Below are positions 8,018 to 15,553 of a DNA stretch of 64,000 bases, piece after piece (the stretch's first letter is position 1; each line of letters begins with the position of its first letter). Position numbers and translations under genes: made by a program. The notes beneath the pieces were generated by a model. The model saw only the letters and a list, made by a program, of their open reading frames with translations, did not search any database and was not told the DNA's origin. Source of the DNA: Nocardioides agri (GTDB taxonomy: Bacteria > Actinomycetota > Actinomycetes > Propionibacteriales > Nocardioidaceae); contig NZ_JACEIC010000002.1 in assembly GCF_013778305.1 (NCBI RefSeq), positions 871,708-935,707 on the forward strand, in the 5' to 3' direction.

Positions 8018-9622
8018 TCAGAAGCGGGTGACGTCGATCCCGCCCGCCGCGAAGCGGCTGCGCATCGTGCGCTTGTCGAACTTGCCGACACTGGTCAGCG
8101 GCAGCTCGTCGAGGATCGCCCAGCGCTCCGGCACCCACCACTTCGGCAGCGTGTCCAGCAGCCGTCCGCGCAGCTCCTCGGCGGTCGTCGTCGCCCCCGG
8201 GCGGAGCACGACCAGGGCGCACGGGCGCTCATCCCAGCGGTCATCAGGCACGCCGATGACCGCCGCCTGCGCGACGTCGGGGTGCCGGGCGATCTCGAGC
8301 TCGAGCTGCACCGAGGAGATCCACTCGCCGCCAGACTTGATGACGTCCTTGGCACGGTCGGTGAGGTTGACGTAGCCGAGCTCGTCGAGGGTGCCGACGT
8401 CGCCGGTGCGCAGCCAACCGTCGCGGAACTTGTCCGGGGCGCCGGCGCGGAAGTAGGAGTCCGCGATCCACGGTCCGCGGAGCTCGAGCTCGCCGACGGT
8501 CTCGCCGTCGGCGGGCAGCTCCTCCCCCGTGTCGGGCTCCATCAGCCGGATCTCGACGCCCGCGACCACGCGGCCCTGCATGCCGGCCCGGTGTGACGTG
8601 GCGTCGGCGCGGTTGACGGTGACGAGGGGCGACGTCTCCGTCATGCCCCAGCCCTGCAGCGCGTCCACGCCGTACCGCGCGAGGCCGGCGCGCAGCGTCT
8701 CCGGGATCGGCGCGCCGCCGAGCACCACGCGGTTGAGCGAGTCGAGCCCGCGGCCCGGGTCCGCGTCGGCGTACGCGACGATCTCGTTCCACACGGTCGG
8801 GACGCCGTTGGAGTACGTCGGCCGGTAGCGCTGCACCGAGTCCACGACCGTGGCCGGGTCCACCCAGCGGTTGCTGAGGAGCAGGTCCGCCCCGGCCCAG
8901 AAGTTCGCGAACGGGTAACCCCACGCGTTCGCGTGGAACATCGGGACGAGGACATAGCAGCAGTCCTCGGAGCCGATCGCGATCGCGTTGGCCGTGCACG
9001 CCGAGAGCGCGTGGATCCAGATCGAGCGGTGGCTGTAGGCGACGCCCTTGGGGTCTCCGGTGGTGCCCGTCGTGTAGCAGAGCGTCGCGGCCGCGCGCTC
9101 GTCGAGCGTGGGCCACGCGAAGTCGGTGGCCCGGCCGGTCACGAGGTCGTCGTACCGGATGACGGTGCCCGGCCAGGCGCTGGCGTCACCCTCGCCGACG
9201 ACGACGACCGCGCGCACCGTCGGCAGCCGGTCGGCCACCTCGAGCAGCTGCGGCAGGAACGAGCCGTCGATGAGCAGCACGTCGTCGGCCGCGTGGTTGA
9301 CGGTGAAGGAGATCTGGTCGGGCGAGAGCCGCGGGTTGATCGTGTGCAGGAGCCCGCCGAGCGCAGGGACGGCGAAGTAGGCGTCGAGGTGCTCCTGGGT
9401 GTTCCAGAGCCACGACCCCACCACCGAGCCCGGGCCGACGCCGAGCTCCGCGAGCCCGTGGGCGAGCGCCGCCGCCCGGCCGGCGACGTCGCCGTAGAGC
9501 ACCGGCTTCTCGACACCGACCGTGGTGACCGAGCGTCCCGCGTGCCATCGCGCGCCGTGGCGCAGGATGTTGGTGACGGTCAGCTCACCGTCCCCGATGT
9601 TGCCCGGGATGCTCGTGGTCAT
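8018..9622 (-). CDS. Acyl-CoA synthetase (AMP-binding)
   Basis: Full-length CoA ligase of 534 residues. It shows the P-loop YTTGTTGDPKGVAYSH, GWGMTETSPLVT, the hinge GWLRTGDVGTLDELG, DRAKDVIKSGGEWIS and the C-terminal SVGKFDK with the catalytic lysine. The pattern fits the fatty/medium-chain acyl-CoA ligase group often found in aromatic and alicyclic acid pathways. It lies 2 bp downstream of the TetR gene and ends the dioxygenase operon. A second CoA ligase at the left edge is only distantly similar, so the two probably act on different intermediates. Confidence 0.92.
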   Translation of the reverse strand: MTTSIPGNIGDGELTVTNILRHGARWHAGRSVTTVGVEKPVLYGDVAGRAAALAHGLAELGVGPGSVVGSWLWNTQEHLDAYFAVPALGGLLHTINPRLSPDQISFTVNHAADDVLLIDGSFLPQLLEVADRLPTVRAVVVVGEGDASAWPGTVIRYDDLVTGRATDFAWPTLDERAAATLCYTTGTTGDPKGVAYSHRSIWIHALSACTANAIAIGSEDCCYVLVPMFHANAWGYPFANFWAGADLLLSNRWVDPATVVDSVQRYRPTYSNGVPTVWNEIVAYADADPGRGLDSLNRVVLGGAPIPETLRAGLARYGVDALQGWGMTETSPLVTVNRADATSHRAGMQGRVVAGVEIRLMEPDTGEELPADGETVGELELRGPWIADSYFRAGAPDKFRDGWLRTGDVGTLDELGYVNLTDRAKDVIKSGGEWISSVQLELEIARHPDVAQAAVIGVPDDRWDERPCALVVLRPGATTTAEELRGRLLDTLPKWWVPERWAILDELPLTSVGKFDKRTMRSRFAAGGIDVTRF

Positions 9623-9624
9623 GC

Positions 9625-10248
9625 TCAGTCCTTTCGAGGCGTCGCCCCCAGCAGGGCGAGGCTGAGTCCGACGTAGCGGGTCGCGACGTCGGCGGGGGTC
9701 AGGGGTCCGGAGTCGACATACCAGCGCGGGATCGCCTGGAGCATGCCGAGCAGGGCGCGGGTCGCCTCGGCGGTGTCGTCGACGTGGAAGACGCCCGCCT
9801 CGACACCGCGGTCGATGACGGAGCGGGTGAGGAGCTCGTTGGCCTTGCGTACCTCGGCGTACGGCATGCGTGCGTCGGCGCTGAGGTAGCGGTACTCCGA
9901 GTCGAGCGCGGCCAGCCGCGCACGCACGGTGAGGTGCAGCGTGACCGACTCGACGAGGTTGGCCATCTGCTGCACCGGGTCGTCACCGGCATCGGCGATC
10001 GCGGCCTCACCGCGGACCTGGAGGTCGGCGATCGCGGCGCCGAGCACCGCGACGAGGATCGCCTCCTTGTTCTCGTGGTGGTAGTACAGGGCGGGCACCG
10101 TGACGCCGACGCGTGCGGCGATGTCGCGCACGGTCGTCCCGTGGAAGCCGTGCTCGTAGAAGGCCTCGCTCGAGTGGCGAAGGATGTCGGTCAGCTCGAC
10201 CGGTTGGCAGTTTCGCCAGTCGATGGTCTCTGTCCCCGTCGTCGTCAT
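9625..10248 (-). CDS. TetR family transcriptional regulator
   Basis: Repressor-type regulator of 207 residues. The N-terminal helix-turn-helix includes GTTVRDIAARVGVTVPALYYH followed by HENKEAILVAVLG, the standard TetR layout; the C-terminal part is a ligand-binding domain. It lies inside the catabolic operon between the aldolase-like gene and a CoA ligase, so it may report pathway intermediates such as acyl-CoAs. A palindrome AGCGTACGCT lies 8 bp upstream of its ATG, and related, longer palindromes lie before the Liv operon and between the dehydrogenase and EthD genes. Confidence 0.9.
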   Translation of the reverse strand: MTTTGTETIDWRNCQPVELTDILRHSSEAFYEHGFHGTTVRDIAARVGVTVPALYYHHENKEAILVAVLGAAIADLQVRGEAAIADAGDDPVQQMANLVESVTLHLTVRARLAALDSEYRYLSADARMPYAEVRKANELLTRSVIDRGVEAGVFHVDDTAEATRALLGMLQAIPRWYVDSGPLTPADVATRYVGLSLALLGATPRKD

Positions 10249-10255
10249 GTGAGCG

Positions 10256-10265
10256 AGCGTACGCT
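10256..10265. promoter_or_regulatory. Palindrome before the TetR start
   Basis: Perfect 10-bp palindrome AGCGTACGCT followed by AAGTG. It shares the core AGCG-NN-CGCT and the right half CGCTAAG with the Liv operon site. It overlaps the stop codon of the aldolase-like gene and sits 8 bp before the TetR ATG. The core alone is expected a few times by chance in 64 kb of such DNA, so this copy is weaker evidence than the 16-bp sites. Confidence 0.35.
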
Positions 10266-10977
10266 AAGTGAGGCGGGCCAGCTCGTGACGCCAGGCCGTC
10301 TCGAGGTTGAGCGCGCCGCCCAGGTCGGGCAGCGCGGCGAGATCGTCGACGCTGATCGGCGCCAGCTCCCCACCGGCGGTCACGACGTCGAGGGAGAGGC
10401 GCGCCAGGGTCGCAACGGCCTGGGCGCGCAGCACCGCCTCGGCGACCGAGCAGCCGGTCGCGGTGAGCCCGTGACCGCGCATCACGACGACTGGCCGGTC
10501 GCCGAGCGCGTCGGCGACGGCGTCGCCGAGGTCGGCCGTCGAGACCAGGGCCGAGCGCGGGAAGACGGGCACGCCGCCGGCCGCGAGCACGGCCCCGGGG
10601 ATGTCGTAGGCGCCGACGATCGGCAGGATCGGCAGCCCGGCCAGATCGGCGACGACCACGTCGCGCGGATGGGCGTGCACGACCACGTCGACGTCCGGCC
10701 GGCGGCGGAGCACGGCCGTGTGCAGCGGGAGCTCGAACGGCACGGCGTACCCGTCGAGCTCGCCGGGAGCACCGGCGGCGCCGTCGAGGTCGACGAGCCG
10801 GACGTCGTCGGCGGTGGTGTGGGCGAGCCCGCGCTCGCGGGAGCCGCGGCAGCGGACCAGCAGTCGGGTCCCGTCGACCCGCACGCTGATGTGGCCGAGG
10901 ATCCCGGGCGCGAGGCCGCGGGCCGCGAGGACCCGGCAGCCGTCGGCGATCTCGCGACGGAGGTCGTCGACGCTCAT
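10264..10977 (-). CDS. Class II aldolase/adducin-like protein
   Basis: Protein of 237 residues from MSVDDLRR, which overlaps the reductase stop by ATGA. The zinc-site pattern of class II aldolases is present: VVHAHPRDVVVADL and VVMRGHGLTATG supply His ligands, and GHISVRVDGTRLLVR matches the N-terminal fold. Members cleave or decarboxylate sugar phosphates or hydroxy acids; several act as decarboxylases or aldolases in aromatic catabolism. Its place in the dioxygenase operon suggests a lower-pathway step. The exact reaction is not readable. Confidence 0.82.
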   Translation of the reverse strand: MSVDDLRREIADGCRVLAARGLAPGILGHISVRVDGTRLLVRCRGSRERGLAHTTADDVRLVDLDGAAGAPGELDGYAVPFELPLHTAVLRRRPDVDVVVHAHPRDVVVADLAGLPILPIVGAYDIPGAVLAAGGVPVFPRSALVSTADLGDAVADALGDRPVVVMRGHGLTATGCSVAEAVLRAQAVATLARLSLDVVTAGGELAPISVDDLAALPDLGGALNLETAWRHELARLT

Positions 10978-12122
10978 GCCGCCCCTCCACGTGCGAGCGC
11001 GGCGCGCATCCGCACCGACTCCCGTGGCCAGTTGACGGTCACTCCTCCGGTGATCCGGCCCTCGGCGTCGTGCCACGTGGCCGCCAGTCGGAACGGCTCG
11101 GCCTCCTCGACGACCTCGGGAAGGCGGGCGACGTCGCGGTCGCCGACGAGCTGGATCTTCCAGTCGTACTGGTCGCTCCAGACGTACGCCGGCGGCGCGG
11201 GCGCGGCCGGCTCGTCCGGGTGCGCGATCGACCGGGCGACGCAGACGGCCTGGTCGACCGCGCTCGTCCAGTGCTCGACCCGGACGCCGGCCCAGCGAGC
11301 GGCGTCGCCGACGGCGTGGATGCCGGGCGCCCGCAGCGCCGCGCCGCGCTCGTCGCAGACGACGCCGTCGTCGACGAGCAGCCCGGACCCGGCGAGCCAG
11401 CCGACGTTGACCTCCGAGCCGATGCCGACGACGACGGCGTCCGCCGCGACGACGTCGCCGTCGGAGAGCAACACGCGGTAGCCGTCGCCGACCCTGACCA
11501 ACGACGTCACCGTGCTGCCGAACCGGGTGTCGACGCCATGGCGCCGGTGCAGGGCCGCGAAGCGGCCGCCGAGCTCCGTGCCGACGACCCGGCCCATCGG
11601 CACCGGCTCCGGATCGACGAGCGTGACACCGACGCCGTGCCTGCGGGCGAGCGAGGCGACCTCCGCGCCGATGAATCCGGCCCCGATCACCAGCACCTGC
11701 TGGGATCTGGCGATCGCTTCCCGCAGCGCACGGGAGTCCGCGAGGGTGCGCAGCACGAGCACGCCCTCCACGTCGTACGGCGCCCGGCGCGGTGTGAGCC
11801 CGGTGGCGACGACGAGGTGGTCGAAGCTCAGCACGTTCCCGTCGTCGAGGGTGAGCCGGCGCCGGTCGGCGTCGAGCGCGACGGCCCGGCGCCGCAACAC
11901 CAGCTCGATGCCGAGCGCCTCGGCCTCCTCGAGCGTGATCAGTGGGACGCAGGCGTCGGCATCGACACTGCCCTTGGAGAGCGGCGGCTTGTCGTAGGGC
12001 ACCTCTGCCTCGGCCTCGACGACCCGCACCGGACCGTCGTACCCCTGCTCGCGCAGGGCGCGCGCGGTGCGGATGCCGGCGACCGAGCCGCCGACGACCA
12101 CCACGCCGTCGGCGCCGCTCAT
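10974..12122 (-). CDS. Ferredoxin reductase (FAD/NAD-dependent), dioxygenase component
   Basis: Pyridine nucleotide-disulfide type reductase of 382 residues. The FAD-binding GGSVAGIRTARAL near the N-terminus, the YDKPPLSK motif typical of ferredoxin reductases, and the NAD-binding GAGFIGAEVASLARRHG are seen; the C-terminus has the usual QYDWKIQLVG. It should pass electrons from NADH to the ferredoxin encoded just upstream (ATGA overlap) and on to the Rieske oxygenase. It lacks a plant-type 2Fe-2S domain, so this is a separate-component system. Confidence 0.92.
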   Translation of the reverse strand: MSGADGVVVVGGSVAGIRTARALREQGYDGPVRVVEAEAEVPYDKPPLSKGSVDADACVPLITLEEAEALGIELVLRRRAVALDADRRRLTLDDGNVLSFDHLVVATGLTPRRAPYDVEGVLVLRTLADSRALREAIARSQQVLVIGAGFIGAEVASLARRHGVGVTLVDPEPVPMGRVVGTELGGRFAALHRRHGVDTRFGSTVTSLVRVGDGYRVLLSDGDVVAADAVVVGIGSEVNVGWLAGSGLLVDDGVVCDERGAALRAPGIHAVGDAARWAGVRVEHWTSAVDQAVCVARSIAHPDEPAAPAPPAYVWSDQYDWKIQLVGDRDVARLPEVVEEAEPFRLAATWHDAEGRITGGVTVNWPRESVRMRAALARGGAA

Positions 12123-12316
12123 GCGTCCTCGAGCCAGAGCGCCGAGACCGGGCAGCTGCGGGCGGCCGTCTCGACGCGGGTCCGCTCGGCCTCGTCGATC
12201 GTCGCCTGCAGCAGCACGACCACGCCGTCGTCGTCGATGTCGTAGACGTCGTCGGCGGCGACGACGCAGTTGGCGTAGCCCTGGCAGGCGGCCAGGTCGG
12301 CCTTGAGCACCGGCAT
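12119..12316 (-). CDS. 3Fe-4S-type ferredoxin
   Basis: Small electron carrier of 65 residues. Three cysteines are placed as C11-x5-C17 and C55-P, with no fourth cysteine in the cluster motif, which is the pattern of the 3Fe-4S ferredoxins best known from actinobacterial P450 systems. It lies between the dihydrodiol dehydrogenase and the ferredoxin reductase, so it probably serves the Rieske dioxygenase. From general knowledge, PhdC of the Nocardioides KP7 phenanthrene dioxygenase is likewise not a Rieske ferredoxin. Confidence 0.9.
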   Translation of the reverse strand: MPVLKADLAACQGYANCVVAADDVYDIDDDGVVVLLQATIDEAERTRVETAARSCPVSALWLEDA

Positions 12317-12332
12317 GTTCTCCCTCGATCCC

Positions 12333-13115
12333 TCAGACCTTGATCCCCATGCCGCCGTCCGAGTGGATCGTGCGGCCGGAGATGCCCCGCGCCCGGTCGG
12401 ACGCGAGGAAGACGTAGCTCCAGGCGTGGTCGGCCCCGGAGAGCGCCACGCCGAGCGGGTTGCGGGCGGCGAGCTCGGCCGCGCGGTCGGGCCCGTCGAG
12501 CCGCCGCTCGTCGAGCCCCAGGGTGCCCAGGCCGCGCAGGTCGGTGCCCAGCGTCCCGCCGGGCGCGACGCCGTTGACCCGCACGTGCGGCGCGAGCTCG
12601 TGGCCGAGCGTCGTGACCAGCCCGCGGACCGCGAACTTGGAGGCGACGTAGAGCGTGCCGCCGCGGCCGGGGTAGTACGCCGAGGTCGACTCGGTGAGCA
12701 CGATGCTGCCGCGCGCGGCCCGCAGCGCCGGCGTCGCGGCCTTCACCGCGTGCAGGTGCGACTTCACGTTGGTCGCGAACATCTCCTCGAACGCCGCATC
12801 CAGGTCGTCGGGCTCGATCTCGGCGAGGGGCCGGTAGAAGTCGAAGATCCCGACGCAGCTGACCAGCACGTCGAGCCCGCCGTACGCCGCGACCGCGGCC
12901 GCGACCGCGCGCTCGTTGGCCTCGCGCGTAGTGGCGTCGCCCTCGACCACGACGACGTCATCGCGCTGGGCGGCCAGCGCCTGGCACTTCGCCGGGTCGA
13001 GCTCGAGGACCGCCACCCGGGCGCCCTCCTCGAGGAACGCGTCGACGACGCCGCGCCCGATGCCGGACCCGGCGCCCACGACCAGGGCGCGCTTGCCCTC
13101 GAGCCAGCCGGTCAC
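12333..13115 (-). CDS. cis-Dihydrodiol dehydrogenase-like SDR
   Basis: Short-chain dehydrogenase of 260 residues. NAD-binding GAGSGIG at about residues 14-20 and the active-site Y156-x3-K160 (YVASK) with upstream serines are intact. The C-terminal half, with ELAPHVRVNGVAPGG, resembles BphB-type cis-2,3-dihydrodiol dehydrogenases. It should rearomatise the cis-diol made by the dioxygenase, reducing NAD+. The GTG start overlaps the preceding small gene by GTGA. The FG-loop shows DLRGLGTLGLDE, again BphB-like. Confidence 0.88.
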   Translation of the reverse strand: MTGWLEGKRALVVGAGSGIGRGVVDAFLEEGARVAVLELDPAKCQALAAQRDDVVVVEGDATTREANERAVAAAVAAYGGLDVLVSCVGIFDFYRPLAEIEPDDLDAAFEEMFATNVKSHLHAVKAATPALRAARGSIVLTESTSAYYPGRGGTLYVASKFAVRGLVTTLGHELAPHVRVNGVAPGGTLGTDLRGLGTLGLDERRLDGPDRAAELAARNPLGVALSGADHAWSYVFLASDRARGISGRTIHSDGGMGIKV

Positions 13116-13420
13116 GCCGGCCCCTCCGGGAAGAGCGGCGCGAACGGGTTGCCGACCATCGCCGAGAACGTCGCGACGTTCTGCCACGTCAGCGCCTCGA
13201 GCTCGAGCGGGTCGAGCGTGATCCACTGACCGCTCTTGGGTGACTCCACCAGCAGGCGTACGCCGTTGCGCGTCTGCACCTTGGCCACCCGGACCTCGGC
13301 GAACTCGTTGCCGACGACGAGCGGCTCGCCCTCGGCCTGGGCACGGAGCGTCTCGAGCTCGGAACCGGCGCGGGCCGCGGCCGCGGCGTCCTCGGCCTCG
13401 CCCTCCCACGAGAGCTTCAC
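13112..13420 (-). CDS. Small conserved-looking protein in the dioxygenase operon
   Basis: Protein of 102 residues that I do not assign to a characterised family. The N-terminus is acidic and alanine-rich; the middle has VVGNEFAEVRVAKVQTRNG and the end WITLDPLELEAL. No cysteines, signal peptide or membrane span. It is clamped between the dioxygenase beta subunit and the dihydrodiol dehydrogenase with 4-bp overlaps on both sides, which argues that it is real and co-translated. Similar short proteins beside actinobacterial dioxygenases are sometimes labelled dihydrodiol dehydrogenase in databases, but it has no dehydrogenase motif. An assembly or electron-transfer accessory role is a guess. Confidence 0.8.
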   Translation of the reverse strand: MKLSWEGEAEDAAAAARAGSELETLRAQAEGEPLVVGNEFAEVRVAKVQTRNGVRLLVESPKSGQWITLDPLELEALTWQNVATFSAMVGNPFAPLFPEGPA

Positions 13421-14004
13421 AGGAAGATTGCCAGGTTCTGGGTGCGGAGCACCGACTCGTCCACAGCGATGTGCCGGCGCGCGAGCAGCCAGGAGTCACC
13501 GGTGCGGCGCAGCAGGTCGGTGCGGCCGGCCGAGACCAGAGACGGCCCGCGGACGTCGCCGCGGCTGCGGAAGAGCAGCACCGCCGACTCGACGACCAGC
13601 TCGTCGTCCTCGTCCGTCGCGAAGGTGCGCACGTTGGAGAGGTGGTGGCGGATCCGCGACGGCGGGTCCTCGGTCCATGCGTGCTCGGTCTGGAAGCGCG
13701 CGACCCGGCGGCTCAGCGAGTACTTGTCCTCGTCGAAGTGCGCCATCCGCTTCGCGGTGTCGTAGCCCGTGCCGAGCGCCGTGGTGACCCGGATCGGCAT
13801 GTAGTAGTGGATGTCCTCGGCCAGCAGGTCGAGCCAGGCGTCGTAGTCCTGGTGGTCGAGGACGTAGGCCTCCTCCACCAGCCAGCGGTGCGCGAGCAGG
13901 TGCCGGGCGTCGTCGAAGGCGAGCGACGGGCCGACCGCCTCGGTGGTCGCGGCGTCCTGCCCGAGCGGGGAGTCGGCCGAGCGGATCGGGAGGTACGCCG
14001 TCAC
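13417..14004 (-). CDS. Aromatic ring-hydroxylating dioxygenase beta subunit
   Basis: Small subunit of 195 residues of an alpha3beta3-type oxygenase, with the SnoaL-like cone fold. Typical sequence marks are HRWLVEEAYVLDHQDYDAWLD near the N-terminus and the C-terminal WLLARRHIAVDESVLRTQN. The GTG start overlaps the alpha stop as GTGA, giving coupled synthesis of the two subunits. It has no metal site and probably acts structurally. Confidence 0.92.
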   Translation of the reverse strand: MTAYLPIRSADSPLGQDAATTEAVGPSLAFDDARHLLAHRWLVEEAYVLDHQDYDAWLDLLAEDIHYYMPIRVTTALGTGYDTAKRMAHFDEDKYSLSRRVARFQTEHAWTEDPPSRIRHHLSNVRTFATDEDDELVVESAVLLFRSRGDVRGPSLVSAGRTDLLRRTGDSWLLARRHIAVDESVLRTQNLAIFL

Positions 14005-15383
14005 GAGCACGCCTCCGCCCCGGACATGCCGACCACGGTCGGCGCGGTCTTCGGCGGGTCCTGCTCGAGGTGGTCGGCCCACTCGTTGAGCAGGGCACGC
14101 TGGTTGTACTCGCCGTACCCGACCCGGGCGACGCCGGGCCCTGCGAACTGCTCGGGCGTCAGGGGCTCGACGACCGGGGTGTCGTCCTGCAAGAGGCCCA
14201 TCCGGCCGTTGAGCAGCAGGTTGCGCGCCATCGTGCCGGCAGCGGTGTTGGTGAGCGACACCCAGTTCTCGACATCGTCCTGCTCGAACATGCCGCTGCT
14301 GCCGAAGCACATGAGGTAAGCCTTGTAGGAGAGCTTCTTGAACTCCTCCGGCGCCTCCTTGTCGACCACGAACCACGAGAGCACCTCGGTCTCGTCGGCG
14401 CTGATCGGCTGCCACTGGCGCAGGGAGATGAACGGCAGCACCTCATCGGTGTCGGCGACCTTCGGCCAGTTGTGCACGAGGCTCAGGTTCGGGAAGACCG
14501 AAGCCGCGGAGATCATAAAGCCGTCGCGGCCGATGACGTCGAGCTGCTCCTGGGACCACTGCCCCTTCATCCGCTCGATCATCTCGTCGGGATAGCCCAC
14601 GTAGCGCAGCCGCTCGTCGAGGTCGCCGGGCGGGAGCTTGTACGTCGTTCCGCCACCGCGACCGGCCCAGTAGGTGCAGCCGTCCTTGCGCTTCTCGGCC
14701 TTCGGCTCTCGGAAGAGGCCGATCTCCACGACGCTCGTGTGGGTCTGGGGCGTGTGGTACATGTCGCCGGCGAAGTTCTCGGCGCCGATCTTCCAGTTCG
14801 CGTGCACGCGCCAGCGCTGCGGGCCGAGCACCTCGACGCCGCTCGGGCTCTGCTTCGTGTAGTAGTCGAGGTAGAACGCGAAGTCGCCGAGGAACTCCAG
14901 CAGCGGCGGGGCGTCGGGGTCCATCGAGACGAAGATCAGACCGTTGTGGCTGGCCAGGCTCGGCGCGGGCACCAGCCGCTGGCCCTTGCGGGCGAAGCCC
15001 GCCTCCCCGCCGTAGGCCTCCTGGTGGAAGGGAAGGCCGACGATGCGGCCGTCGTTGCGGTAGGACCAGCCGTGGTAGGGGCAGCGGAAGTGCGAGGCGT
15101 TGCCCTGCTCGGCGCGGCAGACCTGCATGCCACGGTGCAGGCACATGTTGAACATCGCGTGGATCTCGCCGGCCTGGTCGCGGCTGACGATGAACGAGTT
15201 GTCCATCACTCGGCGGACGACGTAGTCGCCGACGTGCGGGATCTCGGACTCGTGGGCGACGAAGGTCCACGAGCGTGAGAACAGCCGTTCCTTCTCCGCC
15301 TCGAACACCTCGGCGTCGTTGTAGATGTGCGCCGGGAGCATGCCCCGGCGGACGTTGGCGAGGACGTCGGCTGCGTCGCGCAT
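14001..15383 (-). CDS. Rieske aromatic ring-hydroxylating dioxygenase alpha subunit
   Basis: Catalytic subunit of 460 residues. The Rieske 2Fe-2S ligands are C81-x-H83 and C101-x2-H104 (CLHRG, CPYHGWSY). The mononuclear iron site is in NWKIGAENFAGDMYHTPQTH with D207, H210 and H215. It should add both atoms of O2 to an aromatic ring, using electrons from the ferredoxin and reductase genes of the same operon. The ATG is fixed by a good ribosome site GGAAGAGG just upstream. It is the first gene of the operon, and an ordered operator-like array lies 20-55 bp before it. The substrate is unknown; PhdA/NidA-like or aromatic-acid oxygenases are both possible. Confidence 0.95.
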   Translation of the reverse strand: MRDAADVLANVRRGMLPAHIYNDAEVFEAEKERLFSRSWTFVAHESEIPHVGDYVVRRVMDNSFIVSRDQAGEIHAMFNMCLHRGMQVCRAEQGNASHFRCPYHGWSYRNDGRIVGLPFHQEAYGGEAGFARKGQRLVPAPSLASHNGLIFVSMDPDAPPLLEFLGDFAFYLDYYTKQSPSGVEVLGPQRWRVHANWKIGAENFAGDMYHTPQTHTSVVEIGLFREPKAEKRKDGCTYWAGRGGGTTYKLPPGDLDERLRYVGYPDEMIERMKGQWSQEQLDVIGRDGFMISAASVFPNLSLVHNWPKVADTDEVLPFISLRQWQPISADETEVLSWFVVDKEAPEEFKKLSYKAYLMCFGSSGMFEQDDVENWVSLTNTAAGTMARNLLLNGRMGLLQDDTPVVEPLTPEQFAGPGVARVGYGEYNQRALLNEWADHLEQDPPKTAPTVVGMSGAEACS

Positions 15384-15401
15384 GGAACCTCTTCCCATTG
15401 A

Positions 15402-15436
15402 TTCTGTCGTGCAGAACGATATTCTGCTTGACAGAA
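15402..15436. promoter_or_regulatory. 10-bp-phased TTCTG/CAGAA operator array before the dioxygenase operon
   Basis: Four pentamers, TTCTG, CAGAA, TTCTG and CAGAA, start at 15402, 15412, 15422 and 15432, exactly one helical turn apart. They make two copies of TTCTG-N5-CAGAA and an inverted CAGAA-N5-TTCTG between them. The array is 20-55 bp upstream of the dioxygenase alpha start. IclR-type aromatic regulators such as PcaU and PobR are known to bind 10-bp repeats; no IclR gene is in the window, so the binding protein is unknown. Confidence 0.55.
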
Positions 15437-15443
15437 GACAAGC

Positions 15444-15553
15444 CGTCAATGCCCGCAGACCCCTGTGCCTGCGGGCGTCGACGGCGGGTCAGGCGGGGCG
15501 TCAATGCCCGCAGGCGCTTGTGCCTGCGGGCGTCGACGGCGGGTCAGGCGGGG
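15444..15553. repeat. Tandem 55-bp duplication of a gene end and its terminator
   Basis: Two adjacent copies of a 55-bp unit (15444-15498 and 15499-15553) differ at only a few bases. Each contains a GCCCGCAG.../CTGCGGGC inverted repeat and the GGGTCAGGCGGGGCG stretch that includes the stop codon region of the OppF-like gene. The unit was therefore duplicated from the 3' end of that gene, leaving two terminator-like hairpins in a row. Confidence 0.85.
15506..15531 (-). terminator. Hairpin terminator after the peptide-type ABC operon
   Basis: Perfect 10-bp stem GCCCGCAGGC/GCCTGCGGGC with a 6-nt loop, starting 12 bp after the stop of the last ABC gene. It lacks a T tract, as many actinobacterial terminators do. 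A second version with an 8-bp stem (15451-15476) follows in the duplicated copy. Confidence 0.6.
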
